Assembly: GCA_902597895.1 (NCBI GenBank) | Contig: CACJZM010000001.1 | Span: 127,837 to 191,836 of the forward strand | Source of the DNA: an uncultured Pelagibacteraceae bacterium | Lineage (GTDB): Bacteria > Pseudomonadota > Alphaproteobacteria > Pelagibacterales > Pelagibacteraceae | Length of the DNA: 64,000 nt | Direction: 5' to 3' | Shown here: positions 48,339 to 57,590 of the stretch, piece after piece | How the letters are laid out: every line of letters begins with the position of its first letter | Numbering within the stretch: the stretch's first letter is position 1 | Notes under the pieces: model-generated | What the model was told of the DNA's origin: nothing | Databases searched by the model: none | Seen by the model: only the letters and a program-made list of their open reading frames with translations | Made by a program: the position numbers and the translations under genes

Positions 48339-48997
48339 GTTCGTGCACCAAAAATTTTACTTCCAATTCTTAAAAAAGAAGATTTGAATTCTATGGCATT
48401 TAAATAATCATTAGACATGCCCATACTAAGTTCTTTGTAACCGAGATCAGAATTTATTTTTTGCATATTTGAAAAATATAAATTTTGATTATTATCATCT
48501 GGAGGTATACACATAGTTCCTAAAATATCTAAATCTAATTCTTTACAAAAATTTGCAAAATCGTATACATTTTTTGAACTAATTCCTGATTTTTGATCTT
48601 CAGAACCTATATTAATTTGAATAAATAATTTTAATCTTTTATTAATTTTTTTTTGCTCATCAGAAATTTTTTTTGCAAGCTTCTCACTATCTAATGAATG
48701 AATAAAATCAAATAACTTCACGGCAAATTTGACTTTATTTGTTTGTAATTTGCCTATCATGTGTAACCTTACTCTATTATTGTTTACTTTTATATCATTC
48801 CACTTCTCTAAAGCCTCTTGAACTTTATTTTCTCCAAAATGAATATGCCCATACTCTATTAATGGATTAATATGATCAATTTTAAATGTTTTTGATACTG
48901 CTATTATTTTTGGATTATAATCGTTATAATTAAGATTATTTATTTTAGATTGTATATTCTTTTCTAAATTAACTAAATTTTTAACAGTAATATGCAT
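48335..48997 (-). CDS. yggS: PLP homeostasis protein YggS
   Basis: This 220-residue protein is a PLP-binding TIM-barrel of the YggS/PROSC family. It shows I-I-A-V-S-K-T-F (the PLP Lys) near residue 36, H-F-G-E-N-K-V-Q-E, H-M-I-G-K-L-Q-T-N-K near residue 99 and L-S-M-G-M-S-N-D near residue 190. It buffers pyridoxal phosphate rather than catalysing a reaction. Its start overlaps the divergent ThiE/TenI-like start by 6 bp. Confidence 0.93.
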   Translation of the reverse strand: MHITVKNLVNLEKNIQSKINNLNYNDYNPKIIAVSKTFKIDHINPLIEYGHIHFGENKVQEALEKWNDIKVNNNRVRLHMIGKLQTNKVKFAVKLFDFIHSLDSEKLAKKISDEQKKINKRLKLFIQINIGSEDQKSGISSKNVYDFANFCKELDLDILGTMCIPPDDNNQNLYFSNMQKINSDLGYKELSMGMSNDYLNAIEFKSSFLRIGSKIFGART

Positions 48998-49549
48998 ATT
49001 ATAAAATTAAAAAAATTTTACTTTATCAATAAACTAAATTTTAAAAACTTAAATAAACTAAATAAGAATGTTTCAATTATATATAGAGAATATTCAAGAA
49101 ATATTGATGAAAAGGAGATAATTAAAATAAAAAAAGTATGTAAAAAACAAAAAAGAGAGTTTTTTATCTCTAACCAAATTAAATTAGCTTTAAAACTCTC
49201 ACTGGATGGTGTTTATTTACCCTCTTTTAATAAAAGTCTTAAACATAATATCTATGGGTTAAAGAAGAATTTTCAGATCATTGGATCTGCACATAATATC
49301 AGAGAAATTAAGGAAAAAGAATTGCAGGGTGTTAAAGTTATTTTTCTTGCTCCTTTATTTAAAAAAGAGAAAAAATGGTTAGGAATAAACAAGTTTAATT
49401 TTTTATCCAATCAAACTAATCAAAAGATAGTTGCTTTGGGTGGTATCTCAAAACAAAACTTGAAGAAATTAAATTTGCTTAAAATTTTTGGTTTTGCTGG
49501 AATAAGTTATTTTGAGCAAAAAAAAACGGCCCCAAGAAGGGGCCGTTAA
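48992..49549 (+). CDS. Divergent ThiE/TenI-like protein
   Basis: This 185-residue TIM-barrel protein resembles thiamine phosphate synthase. It has D-G-V-Y-L near residue 72, I-I-G-S-A-H-N near residue 95, and K-I-V-A-L-G-G-I near residue 148. The usual ThiE phosphate and metal motifs are weakened, including the Q-x-R-x-K start and the D-Y-x-G-x-G-P loop. A TenI-like or other role is possible. Its last eight residues are encoded by the stem of the porin terminator, so the tail is probably not functional. Confidence 0.6.
   Translation: MHIIKLKKFYFINKLNFKNLNKLNKNVSIIYREYSRNIDEKEIIKIKKVCKKQKREFFISNQIKLALKLSLDGVYLPSFNKSLKHNIYGLKKNFQIIGSAHNIREIKEKELQGVKVIFLAPLFKKEKKWLGINKFNFLSNQTNQKIVALGGISKQNLKKLNLLKIFGFAGISYFEQKKTAPRRGR
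49518..49547 (-). terminator. Strong intrinsic terminator downstream of the porin gene
   Basis: On the minus strand AACGGCCCC and GGGGCCGTT form a perfect nine-pair stem with a five-base loop, followed by a run of nine T. It lies 27 bp after the porin stop. It overlaps the last codons of the ThiE/TenI-like gene on the plus strand. It is one of two clear terminator hairpins in the window. Confidence 0.9.
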
Positions 49550-49574
49550 TATTCTTTAAATTTCTAAGTTAAAC

Positions 49575-50504
49575 TTAGAATGCGATTGACATAGTGATGT
49601 GTTTATCTTCATCACTTGCACTAGCTGATCCACCCATGTTATCAACTTTTGATACTCTTCCAGAAAAGCTGATTGAACCCATCGAGTAAGAAGCTTGAAT
49701 ACCTGAATGCTCTTCATCAGCAGAGCTTCCAGAGAAGTCAGTTTCTTGTCTTAGGTAACCAATAGTGAAGTCGTCGTTTACGTTGTAAGTTACACCCATG
49801 TAAACACCATCTTCTTCTTCAGTTGAACCGTTTGTTGTAACATCAGTTAACTGTAAACCAAAAGTAAATCCACCTGTTGCATACTTAGCACCGTAAGTAG
49901 TTGAATCAACTTCAGCAGTTCCACCTGTTGCTGTATTACCTGTACCAACAGCTAATGTTAAACCATCAATACCAGTGTATGTAGCACCAACAGTTACATC
50001 AGATCCACCAGCAGAAGTGTTTCTAGCATATTCACCAGAAATTGTTACACCACCGTCTAAAGCTAATTTGTAACCTAAGTTACCAGTGTCTTGAGCTGAT
50101 CTAGCTACACCATAAGATACAGTATCTGTACCTACAGCAGAGTAGATAGCTGTGTCAACAGCAGGAACCATGTTTGATGCGATATCGATTCCGTAACCAC
50201 TGTTACTTTCACCGTATGCAAATTCACCCATGTCTCCCATGTCTAATTTAAGTTGCTCATCATCAAAGTTTCCACCGTCTAACTCATATTTTACAGATGC
50301 AGTAAAACCGTTATCTAATTCACCTGAACCAGTGAAAGTAACAGAGTCACCCATTGTAAACGCTTGTCCGTTAACAGCGTCATCGTCTTCTGATGTATAA
50401 CTTAAAGCCCAGCTACCAGATGCAGTAAGTTCTGCAGAGTGAGCAGCTGTAGCAACCATAGATCCTGCAAGCGCAGTCAATCCAAGTTTTTTAATGTTAT
50501 CCAT
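49575..50504 (-). CDS. Outer-membrane porin, highly expressed
   Basis: This 309-residue protein has a signal peptide ending near A-A-H-S-A (about residue 23). Alternating beta-strand segments follow, and the C-terminal Phe (S-I-A-F) is typical of beta-barrel insertion. It is rich in Gly, Ser, Thr and Asp and very acidic, like porins of the gram-negative porin family. Base composition is less AT-rich than its neighbours and codon use is biased, fitting high expression. An AGGAGAC ribosome binding site precedes the ATG. Confidence 0.88.
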   Translation of the reverse strand: MDNIKKLGLTALAGSMVATAAHSAELTASGSWALSYTSEDDDAVNGQAFTMGDSVTFTGSGELDNGFTASVKYELDGGNFDDEQLKLDMGDMGEFAYGESNSGYGIDIASNMVPAVDTAIYSAVGTDTVSYGVARSAQDTGNLGYKLALDGGVTISGEYARNTSAGGSDVTVGATYTGIDGLTLAVGTGNTATGGTAEVDSTTYGAKYATGGFTFGLQLTDVTTNGSTEEEDGVYMGVTYNVNDDFTIGYLRQETDFSGSSADEEHSGIQASYSMGSISFSGRVSKVDNMGGSASASDEDKHITMSIAF

Positions 50505-50717
50505 TATGTCTCCTATTTGTTTGTTTTATAATTAATTATAAACAGGGTAGTATTAACAAAAAAAAGGCCTCTTTTTCCTTATAAATCTAATTTTTTTGGT
50601 TTTTTTTATTAATATGTTGCATTTTTACATCATAATATTATTCCCAATTTTGCTTGGTTTTTTGAAGTTTTTAATTATCATGTTCATACAACATAGATAT
50701 AAAAAATCTTTATAACC
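50505..50717 (-). promoter_or_regulatory. AT-rich regulatory region upstream of the porin and DUF3576 genes
   Basis: This 213-bp gap between divergent genes has no ORF. It holds a near-consensus AGGAGAC ribosome binding site (minus strand) and an 18-bp perfect palindrome TTTATAATTAATTATAAA at 50525-50542, about 20 bp before the porin start. It also holds an imperfect inverted repeat ATGTT-CATAC-AACAT at 50680-50694. The minus-strand TATAAT at 50540-50535 could be the porin -10 box, but no good -35 box lies at the right distance. Confidence 0.45.
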
Positions 50718-51308
50718 ATGATTAGAACAAATACCCCATTTTTAAGACTATTTTCTGCTTTTTTTTTAATAATTTTTTTAAGTTCCTGCGGTCCTTTTAA
50801 ACCTGCCCCTTCTGATGCAAGAAAAGTACCTCCGAATGTCGACGAAAGAGTAAGAAAAAATATTGAAGAAGGAAGAGGTTTTAGATTAATGGGAGGGAAT
50901 AAAAAACAAGGTGGGACTTTTGACTTTGCAAGTTCTAATGAACTTTGGAGGGCATCACTGGACACTATTGATTTTATGCCATTGTTGTCAGCAAATTATA
51001 GTGGGGGAATAATAATAACAGATTGGTACTCTGATGGGAAAAATGCCGGGGAGTCAATAAAAATTTCAATACGTTTTTTAACAAATGAAATTAGATCAGA
51101 TGCTCTAGATGTAAAGGTTTTTATCAAAAAATGTAAGAGTCTAGAAAGTTGCCTTGTAACAGAAACAAAGGGTGTTTTAGTTTCTGAGCTTAAAAAGAAA
51201 ATTTTATATCAAGCGTCTATTTATAAAAAAGAAAATGATAAGAAAAACTTTAAGCCATACGATAATACAAGCAAACCCGATTCAAATAAAAAAAAGAAAA
51301 TTAATTAA
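50718..51308 (+). CDS. DUF3576 lipoprotein
   Basis: This 196-residue protein has a lipoprotein signal with L-S-S-C near residue 24. The DUF3576 region follows, with N-E-L-W-R-A-S-L-D-T-I-D-F-M-P-L and G-G-I-I-I-T-D-W-Y. The gene directly precedes leuS, lptE and holA in alphaproteobacteria, suggesting an outer-membrane role. Function is unknown. The last 30 residues are Lys/Asn-rich and probably disordered. It lies 15 bp upstream of leuS. Confidence 0.82.
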   Translation: MIRTNTPFLRLFSAFFLIIFLSSCGPFKPAPSDARKVPPNVDERVRKNIEEGRGFRLMGGNKKQGGTFDFASSNELWRASLDTIDFMPLLSANYSGGIIITDWYSDGKNAGESIKISIRFLTNEIRSDALDVKVFIKKCKSLESCLVTETKGVLVSELKKKILYQASIYKKENDKKNFKPYDNTSKPDSNKKKKIN

Positions 51309-51323
51309 TTACTTCCAAGAAAA

Positions 51324-53864
51324 GTGAGTAGATATAATTTTAAAGTTGTTGAAGAAAAATGGCAAGAGTTTTGGGGAAATAATAAATCTTTTAAATCTGA
51401 ACTAGATAAGTCAAAAAAAAAATTTTACTCTTTAGAAATGTTTCCTTACCCTTCTGGCAAAATTCATATGGGGCATGTTAGAAATTATACGATCGGTGAC
51501 ATATTATCTAGATACAAAAAGATGCAAGGTTTTAATGTTTTACATCCTATGGGATGGGATTCATTTGGAATGCCAGCTGAAAATGCAGCTAAAGAAAATA
51601 ATCTTGATCCAAAAGTTTGGACAGAAAAAAATATTTCTACTATGAAAAATCAACTTAAAAAACTTGGATTATCAATAGACTGGGATAGGGAAATTTCAAC
51701 TTGTTCAAATGACTACTATAAGCATCAGCAACTTTTTTTTCTAGAACTATATGAAAAAGGATTAGTTTATAAAAAAGAGAACTATGTAAATTGGGATCCT
51801 ATTGATGAAACTGTTTTAGCAAATGAACAAGTTATTGATGGTAAAGGTTGGAGATCTGGAGCTATAGTTGAAAGAAAGAAATTAAGTCAATGGTTTTTCA
51901 ATATTTCAAAATTTTCTGAAGATTTATTAAAAGGTCTTGATGAGCTTGAAAATTGGCCAAATAAAGTGAAAGTGATGCAAAAAAACTGGATTGGAAAATC
52001 TTTTGGTTGTGAAATCGATTTCAAAGTTGAAGGAGATTTACCAGTTAATAACATTAAGTGTTTTACTACCAGGCCAGATACACTATTTGGTTTTTCATTT
52101 TTAGCAGTATCAGTTGATCATCCAATATCTAAGTTTTTCAAAGACCAGCCAGCCTTTAAGAAGTTCAAAGAAGATTGCTCAAAAACTGGTACCACAGAAG
52201 AATCTATAGCTCAGGGTGACAAAATTGGATTTAAAACTAATTTATTTGCCATTAACCCTCTTAATACTGACCAAAAGGTTCCTGTTTTTTTTGCTAACTT
52301 TGTTCTGATGGATTATGGACTAGGAGCTGTTTTTGGCTGTCCTGCTCACGATCAGAGAGATCTAGATTTTGCGAACAAATATAATTTATCTATTAAAACT
52401 GTAGTTCAACCAAATGATTCAATTGATGAACTTGTGGTTAAAAAAGAAGCATATACTGGTGGAGGAAAAATAATTAATTCAGAGTTTTTAAATGGTTTAA
52501 ATGTCCCCGATGAATCAATTATTAAAACTATTGAAATTCTAGAAAAGAAAAAGTTAGGAACAAAAAAAATTAACTTTAGATTAAAAGACTGGGGTGTATC
52601 CAGACAAAGATATTGGGGATGCCCAATTCCAGTTGCTTATGACAATAATGGCAATGTCTTCAAAATTCCAAAAGAGGATTTGCCAGTTTTGTTACCTGAA
52701 AATATTAATTTAAAAACAAAAGGTAATCCTTTAGATGCTCAAAAAGAATGGAAGTCTGTAAAAATTAATTCAAAATTATTAACCAGGGAAACTGATACTC
52801 TTGATACGTTTGTTGACTCATCATGGTATTTCTTGAGATTTTGCTCACCTCAAAATAACTCTTATGGATTTAACATTGATGAAATTAATTATTGGATGCC
52901 TGTAGATCAATATATAGGAGGTGTGGAACATGCAATTCTTCACCTGCTTTATTCTAGATTTTTTATGAGAGCAATAAATTATAAAAATGAAAATTTTAAA
53001 CTAAAGGAGCCTTTCCAAGGGTTATTTACCCAAGGAATGGTGTGTCATGAAACATATAAAGATGAAAAAAATAATTGGCTAGCTCCAGAGGAAATTGAGT
53101 CCAAAAATGGTAAAGATTTTTTTATAAAGAAATCTAAGAAAAAAGTAATTGTTGGGCCCTCTGAGTCAATGTCAAAATCAAAAAAAAATACGATTGATCC
53201 AGAAAAAATTATAGAAAGTTATGGGGCAGACTCCGTAAGACTGTTTATAATATCTGATAGTCCTCCAGAAAAAGATGTGCAATGGTCAGAGCAAGGAATG
53301 AATGCATCTTATAAATTTATTCAAAAACTATGGGATTTGCATATTAAAATTAAGTCTAAAATAAGTGAGGAACATTCTTCAGATACAGATTTAGAAATTA
53401 CAAAATTTACTCATCTACTAGTTGATAAGATCAAGTATAACTTAGATAAATTCAACTATAATGTTATTGTTGCTAATATGTATGAAACATATAACTTTTT
53501 AATTAAAAAAATAAATATGCCTTTAAATGGAGAAAAACTAAAAGAAAATTATGTAAAAATTTTATCAGCATTCTCCCCAGTAATACCACACTTTACGTCT
53601 GAGTGTTTTGAAGATATAAATTTAAAAACTTTTCAAAGTTGGCCACAAATAGATAAGAAACTTCTTGAAAAAGCAACTGTACAATTTGTTATACAAATAA
53701 ATGGAAAAAAAAGAGGATCTTTAGAGGTAGACAAAGATATTTCAGAGGAGGATATAATTAAAAAAATTCAATCTGAAAATTCTTTAAAAAAAATATTTTT
53801 AAACAAAAAAATTGATAAAAAATTTTTTGTTAAAAATAGATTAATTAATTTTCTTATATCATGA
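51324..53864 (+). CDS. leuS: Leucyl-tRNA synthetase
   Basis: This 846-residue class I synthetase has [11 protein letters not shown] (HIGH-type) near residue 40 and the editing (CP1) domain with T-T-R-P-D-T-L. It also has S-M-S-K-S-K-K-N near residue 613 and the anticodon-binding C-terminal part. It charges tRNA-Leu and removes misactivated amino acids. A GTG start follows an AAGAAAAG stretch. The end overlaps lptE by 4 bp. Confidence 0.97.
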   Translation: MSRYNFKVVEEKWQEFWGNNKSFKSELDKSKKKFYSLEMFPYPSGKIHMGHVRNYTIGDILSRYKKMQGFNVLHPMGWDSFGMPAENAAKENNLDPKVWTEKNISTMKNQLKKLGLSIDWDREISTCSNDYYKHQQLFFLELYEKGLVYKKENYVNWDPIDETVLANEQVIDGKGWRSGAIVERKKLSQWFFNISKFSEDLLKGLDELENWPNKVKVMQKNWIGKSFGCEIDFKVEGDLPVNNIKCFTTRPDTLFGFSFLAVSVDHPISKFFKDQPAFKKFKEDCSKTGTTEESIAQGDKIGFKTNLFAINPLNTDQKVPVFFANFVLMDYGLGAVFGCPAHDQRDLDFANKYNLSIKTVVQPNDSIDELVVKKEAYTGGGKIINSEFLNGLNVPDESIIKTIEILEKKKLGTKKINFRLKDWGVSRQRYWGCPIPVAYDNNGNVFKIPKEDLPVLLPENINLKTKGNPLDAQKEWKSVKINSKLLTRETDTLDTFVDSSWYFLRFCSPQNNSYGFNIDEINYWMPVDQYIGGVEHAILHLLYSRFFMRAINYKNENFKLKEPFQGLFTQGMVCHETYKDEKNNWLAPEEIESKNGKDFFIKKSKKKVIVGPSESMSKSKKNTIDPEKIIESYGADSVRLFIISDSPPEKDVQWSEQGMNASYKFIQKLWDLHIKIKSKISEEHSSDTDLEITKFTHLLVDKIKYNLDKFNYNVIVANMYETYNFLIKKINMPLNGEKLKENYVKILSAFSPVIPHFTSECFEDINLKTFQSWPQIDKKLLEKATVQFVIQINGKKRGSLEVDKDISEEDIIKKIQSENSLKKIFLNKKIDKKFFVKNRLINFLIS

Positions 53865-54319
53865 TTAAAAAATTATTAATTTTAAGTTTTCTTTTTTTGT
53901 ACGCATGTTCGGGGTACACGCCTGTTTTTTCAAAAAAAACAAATTATAAATTTAATTCTATAGAACTGAATGGTGAAAAAAGACTGAACCAAATTCTTTA
54001 TAGAAATATTAAAAGTCTTGAAAATGAAAATGCTGAAAATATTATATTTCTGAGTTTAAAAATTAATACTCAAAAGACTAAAAAAATTTACTCAAAAGAT
54101 ACAAAAGGAAATCCTAACAAATATAAAATGGAGATTCAAACATCACTTGAGGTTGATTTAAATAATAATTCAGCTGGCAAAAAAGATTTCATAGTGTCAG
54201 AGGTTTATGATGATTTTGATAGTCAATTTGAACTAAATAAATATGAAAAAAAAATAATGGGTATAATGACAGAAAGATTATCTGAAAAAATAATTATTTA
54301 TTTAAGAACACTTGAATAG
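53861..54319 (+). CDS. lptE: LPS-assembly lipoprotein LptE
   Basis: This 152-residue protein has a lipoprotein signal ending L-Y-A-C near residue 16. The rest is a short beta-rich sequence with G-Y-T-P-V-F. Such divergent proteins between leuS and holA are LptE, which plugs the LptD barrel for lipopolysaccharide export. Sequence conservation is low, so the call rests on synteny, length and lipobox. It lies 3 bp upstream of holA. Confidence 0.82.
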   Translation: MIKKLLILSFLFLYACSGYTPVFSKKTNYKFNSIELNGEKRLNQILYRNIKSLENENAENIIFLSLKINTQKTKKIYSKDTKGNPNKYKMEIQTSLEVDLNNNSAGKKDFIVSEVYDDFDSQFELNKYEKKIMGIMTERLSEKIIIYLRTLE

Positions 54320-54322
54320 AAG

Positions 54323-55315
54323 ATGATTATAAAAAATTTTGAATTAAAAAAATTAGATAAAATTGATTATAATTTAATTCTTTTACATGGAGAAAATGAG
54401 GGTTTTAAACACAAAATTATAAATGATTTTTTTATAAAATCTTTTGAGGGAGAAATTCAAAAATATGAAGAAGAAGAAGTTTTTATAAACTATAATGAAT
54501 TTATTGCTAATTTACTAAATAAATCCTTTTTTAGTGATAAAAAACTTCTGATATTTTCAAGAACTTCTGAAAAAATTCTTAAATTTATTGAAGAAATTAT
54601 CTTAAAAGACATAAAAGATTTAACAATTATTATTAATTCCAAGACTTTAGAAAAAAAATCAAAACTACGCTCATTCTTTGAAAAAGAAGAAAATTGTGCA
54701 TGCATTCCATTTTATGAAGATGACGAAAGGACACTACATCAAATATCCACAAATTTTTTTAGTGAACATAAAGTTTCTATTTCAAGAGAAATGATAAATC
54801 TAATAATCGAAAGATGTAGAGGAGATAGACAAAATCTTTTTAATGAAATCGAGAAAATTTCATCATTATTATTAAGTAAAAAGAAAATCACTACAGAAGA
54901 TGTAATTAAACTAACTAATTTGGCAGAGAATTATAGTATCTCAGAATTAGCAGATAACTGTCTTGCAAAAAATACTAACAAAGTGAATAAAATTCTTAAT
55001 GAAAATAAGTTTTCATCTGATGAGTGTATTCTGATTTTAAGAACATTGCTTTTTAAAACAAAAAGATTACTTGAACTTTCTAGGAAGAATATTCAAAATA
55101 AAAATGTTGAACAAACAATATCATCATCTAGACCTCCAATTTTTTGGAAAGATAAACAAATTGTAAAAAATCAAATTATGAATTGGAAAGTAAATGAAGT
55201 GGAAAATTTAATAATTAATATTAAAAATTTAGAAATTGATGTAAAGAAACATGCATCTAGCTCACTAAATCTAGTCTTAGATTTTATTTTAAATACTTCG
55301 AGTGCTAATAATTAG
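54323..55315 (+). CDS. holA: DNA polymerase III delta subunit
   Basis: This 330-residue protein shows the clamp-loader pattern: L-L-H-G-E-N-E-G near residue 16, a Walker-like but degenerate P-loop region, and E-I-E-K-I-S-S-L (the N-E-I-E-K motif) near residue 177. It opens the beta clamp as part of the clamp loader. It follows lptE and converges on parB, with an 11-bp overlap of 3' ends. Confidence 0.9.
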   Translation: MIIKNFELKKLDKIDYNLILLHGENEGFKHKIINDFFIKSFEGEIQKYEEEEVFINYNEFIANLLNKSFFSDKKLLIFSRTSEKILKFIEEIILKDIKDLTIIINSKTLEKKSKLRSFFEKEENCACIPFYEDDERTLHQISTNFFSEHKVSISREMINLIIERCRGDRQNLFNEIEKISSLLLSKKKITTEDVIKLTNLAENYSISELADNCLAKNTNKVNKILNENKFSSDECILILRTLLFKTKRLLELSRKNIQNKNVEQTISSSRPPIFWKDKQIVKNQIMNWKVNEVENLIINIKNLEIDVKKHASSSLNLVLDFILNTSSANN

Positions 55316-56156
55316 TCTTAATAATCATTAATAAATGATTGAGTTGATCATTGTTCCTATACTCGAACAATACACTTCCTGAATTATTCTTTTTGCTATG
55401 AATTTTTACTTTTAGACCAGTTTTACTCTCAACATTTTCCTCCAAATTAATTATATTTGGGTCCCTAGATTTTGATTTAGAGTTTTTGCTGAATTTCAAA
55501 ACTCTAATAAGATTCTCGGCTTGTCTAACTGATAGTTTTTTATCTATAATTTTTTTTGCAAGAAAATTAGCATTTTCCATACCCACTAATACTTTTGCAT
55601 GACCTTGAGTTAATTTTTTAGTTTCTATTAAGTTTTGAACCTCCTTAGGAAGAGAAAGCAATCTTAAAGAATTAGATATATGTGAACGGCTCTTGCCAAT
55701 AAATTTAGAAACTTTTTCCTGATCATAATTAAATTCATCAATTAATCTTTGATAACCCATTGCTTCCTCTATTGGATTCAAATCAGATCTTTGAACATTT
55801 TCCACAATTGCAAATTCTAATGATTTTAAGTCATCAACATCAATCTCAACAATTGGAACCTCATGAAGACCTGCATTTTGTGCCGCTTGCCACCTTCTTT
55901 CTCCAGCAATTATTTCAAATTTGTCGTTTTCAGCTTTTGATTTTCTTACTATGATTGGTTGAATAATTCCTCTTTCTTTAATCGAATTTGTAAGTTCTTC
56001 CAGCGCTTCTTTTTCAAAGTGCTTCCTTGGTTGAAACTTATTTCTGATTATAGAACTAATAGATATTTTATTCTTAGGGACTCTAATCTCATTATCTCCT
56101 ATTAAAGAAGAAAGGCCTCTACCGAGACCTCTTTTAGTTTTAAATGGATTCATCAT
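55305..56156 (-). CDS. parB: Chromosome partition protein ParB
   Basis: This 283-residue protein has a short Lys/Arg-rich tail at the N-terminus (G-L-G-R-G-L-S-S-L). The ParB/Spo0J CTP-binding motifs are F-Q-P-R-K-H-F and G-E-R-R-W-Q-A-A. A helix-turn-helix (about 150-175) reads parS, and a C-terminal dimerisation domain follows. It clamps and spreads on DNA around parS. It overlaps parA by 4 bp as ATGA. Confidence 0.96.
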   Translation of the reverse strand: MMNPFKTKRGLGRGLSSLIGDNEIRVPKNKISISSIIRNKFQPRKHFEKEALEELTNSIKERGIIQPIIVRKSKAENDKFEIIAGERRWQAAQNAGLHEVPIVEIDVDDLKSLEFAIVENVQRSDLNPIEEAMGYQRLIDEFNYDQEKVSKFIGKSRSHISNSLRLLSLPKEVQNLIETKKLTQGHAKVLVGMENANFLAKKIIDKKLSVRQAENLIRVLKFSKNSKSKSRDPNIINLEENVESKTGLKVKIHSKKNNSGSVLFEYRNNDQLNHLLMIIKTNY

Positions 56157-56953
56157 GCTGCACTCTCCACAACTTTATCTTGGTTCAAAAATTCTTCTGT
56201 AAAACCAAAGTAGGCTTTACTTCCTGGACATGATTTATCGTAAAGCAAGACTGGTACACCATGTGATGGTGCTTCTGATAATCTTACGTTTCTAGGAACA
56301 ACTGTTCCATAAACTTTTTCCTTAAAATAGCTCCTAGCTTCGTTCTCAACCTCTGCTGAAAGTTTATTTCTCCTATCATACATTGTAAGAAGTATTCCTC
56401 TTATCTCTAAAGAGGGATTAAGATTAGTTTTGATCCTTTCAATTGTCTTCATAAGTTGAGTTAACCCCTCTAATGCAAAAAATTCTGTCTGAAGGGGAAC
56501 TACGAGTGCGTCTGATGCTACAAGAGCCATAATTGTAAGCAAACTTAAAGAAGGAGGGCAATCAAGCAAGATATAATCATACGATGCTCTAGAATCATTT
56601 AAAATAGCGGTTAATTCGTCTTTCAATTTAAAGGCTCTTCTAGTATCTCCAGCCGTTTCTACTTCTAATCCTGATAGATCAACATTAGATGTAATTAAAT
56701 TCAAATTTTCAAAGCTTGTTGACTGTATTACTTCATCTATTTTTTTATTTCCATTAAGAACATTGTAAATTGTCATGTCAGAAATTGAAGTGTTCGATAA
56801 TCCTAGTCCAGTTGTTGCATTACCTTGAGGGTCAAGGTCAATTACTAAAACTTTTTTTCCTTTCATGGATAATCCGGCTGCAAGATTTATTACGGTTGTT
56901 GTCTTGCCTACTCCTCCTTTCTGATTTATGATTGAAATAATTTTATTATCCAT
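56153..56953 (-). CDS. parA: Chromosome partition ATPase ParA
   Basis: This 266-residue P-loop ATPase has the deviant Walker A K-G-G-V-G-K-T-T at about 11-18 and V-I-D-L-D-P-Q-G-N-A. It moves ParB-parS complexes across the nucleoid. The start overlaps rsmG by 8 bp, in the order mnmG-rsmG-parA-parB. Confidence 0.97.
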   Translation of the reverse strand: MDNKIISIINQKGGVGKTTTVINLAAGLSMKGKKVLVIDLDPQGNATTGLGLSNTSISDMTIYNVLNGNKKIDEVIQSTSFENLNLITSNVDLSGLEVETAGDTRRAFKLKDELTAILNDSRASYDYILLDCPPSLSLLTIMALVASDALVVPLQTEFFALEGLTQLMKTIERIKTNLNPSLEIRGILLTMYDRRNKLSAEVENEARSYFKEKVYGTVVPRNVRLSEAPSHGVPVLLYDKSCPGSKAYFGFTEEFLNQDKVVESAA

Positions 56954-57590
56954 TTTTTTTTTTTAAATTCCAAATTTTTACTATTATTGAATCTTCATTT
57001 GTTAAACTTTTTCTTTCCTCATAATCGAACTTCCAATTTTTTAGTGCCTCCACTAAAATTTTTCTTCCAGTCTTACCTAAATATAAAATTATGTATTTAA
57101 AATTTTTGAAATTGGTTAAAGCAATTTCAAAAACTACTGGCAAAGGTTTAAAAGCGCGGGAAATAATTACATCAGTATTTAAATTTTTTTCTTCAAAAAT
57201 ATTTTTTCTATGAATTTCAGAGTTTAATTTAAATTTTTTTGACATCTCTCCTAAAAAAACTGCTTTATGATAACTTTTTTCATAAAAAATCAGCTTAAAT
57301 AGTGGTTTTTTTGGTTTCATTAAAATGCCCAAAACTATCCCAGGTAAGCCAGCTCCGGATCCAAGATCAGTGCAAATATTAATTTCATTTTCATCAATAA
57401 AATCAATGGTTTGTGCACTATCTTCAATATGCCTTGATTTTATTGACTTTTCAGTCGTCTTGCTGATTAAATTTATTTCTCTATTTCTAAGTATTATTGA
57501 TTTGCTGAAGTCCTCCAACTCATTTAATGTTTCACGTGAAACTTTGAGAGGTCCTAAGTTATCAATTTTTAAAATATTCGAATCAATCAA
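56946..57590 (-). CDS. rsmG: 16S rRNA (guanine-N7)-methyltransferase RsmG
   Basis: This 214-residue protein has a Rossmann SAM-binding motif [10 protein letters not shown] near residue 76 and the R-x-I-E-D-S element, both RsmG marks. It methylates G527 of 16S rRNA. Residues 17-21 (V-S-R-E-T) are encoded by a parS-like sequence, so a chromosome-segregation site is written into the gene. It overlaps mnmG by 4 bp. Confidence 0.95.
   Translation of the reverse strand: MIDSNILKIDNLGPLKVSRETLNELEDFSKSIILRNREINLISKTTEKSIKSRHIEDSAQTIDFIDENEINICTDLGSGAGLPGIVLGILMKPKKPLFKLIFYEKSYHKAVFLGEMSKKFKLNSEIHRKNIFEEKNLNTDVIISRAFKPLPVVFEIALTNFKNFKYIILYLGKTGRKILVEALKNWKFDYEERKSLTNEDSIIVKIWNLKKKNG
57528..57543. 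other. parS-like site within rsmG
   Basis: TGTTTCACGTGAAACT matches the parS palindrome TGTTTCACGTGAAACA with one mismatch at the last base. It is 572 bp upstream of the parA start codon. It encodes V-S-R-E-T in RsmG. A second copy lies 332 bp away in mnmG. CACGTG-centred sites of this type are rare in this AT-rich window. Confidence 0.85.

Noticed and set aside
50525..50542. 18-bp perfect palindrome before the porin start, considered as an operator
   Set aside because: In DNA this AT-rich several such palindromes are expected by chance per 64 kb. It is noted only inside the regulatory-region entry.
50561..50576. AAAAAG-GCCT-CTTTTT as a terminator before the porin
   Set aside because: A six-pair A/T stem without a following T-run on either strand.
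55799..55807. TTTTCCACA in parB as a DnaA box
   Set aside because: It is a relaxed 9-mer inside coding sequence and is expected several times by chance.
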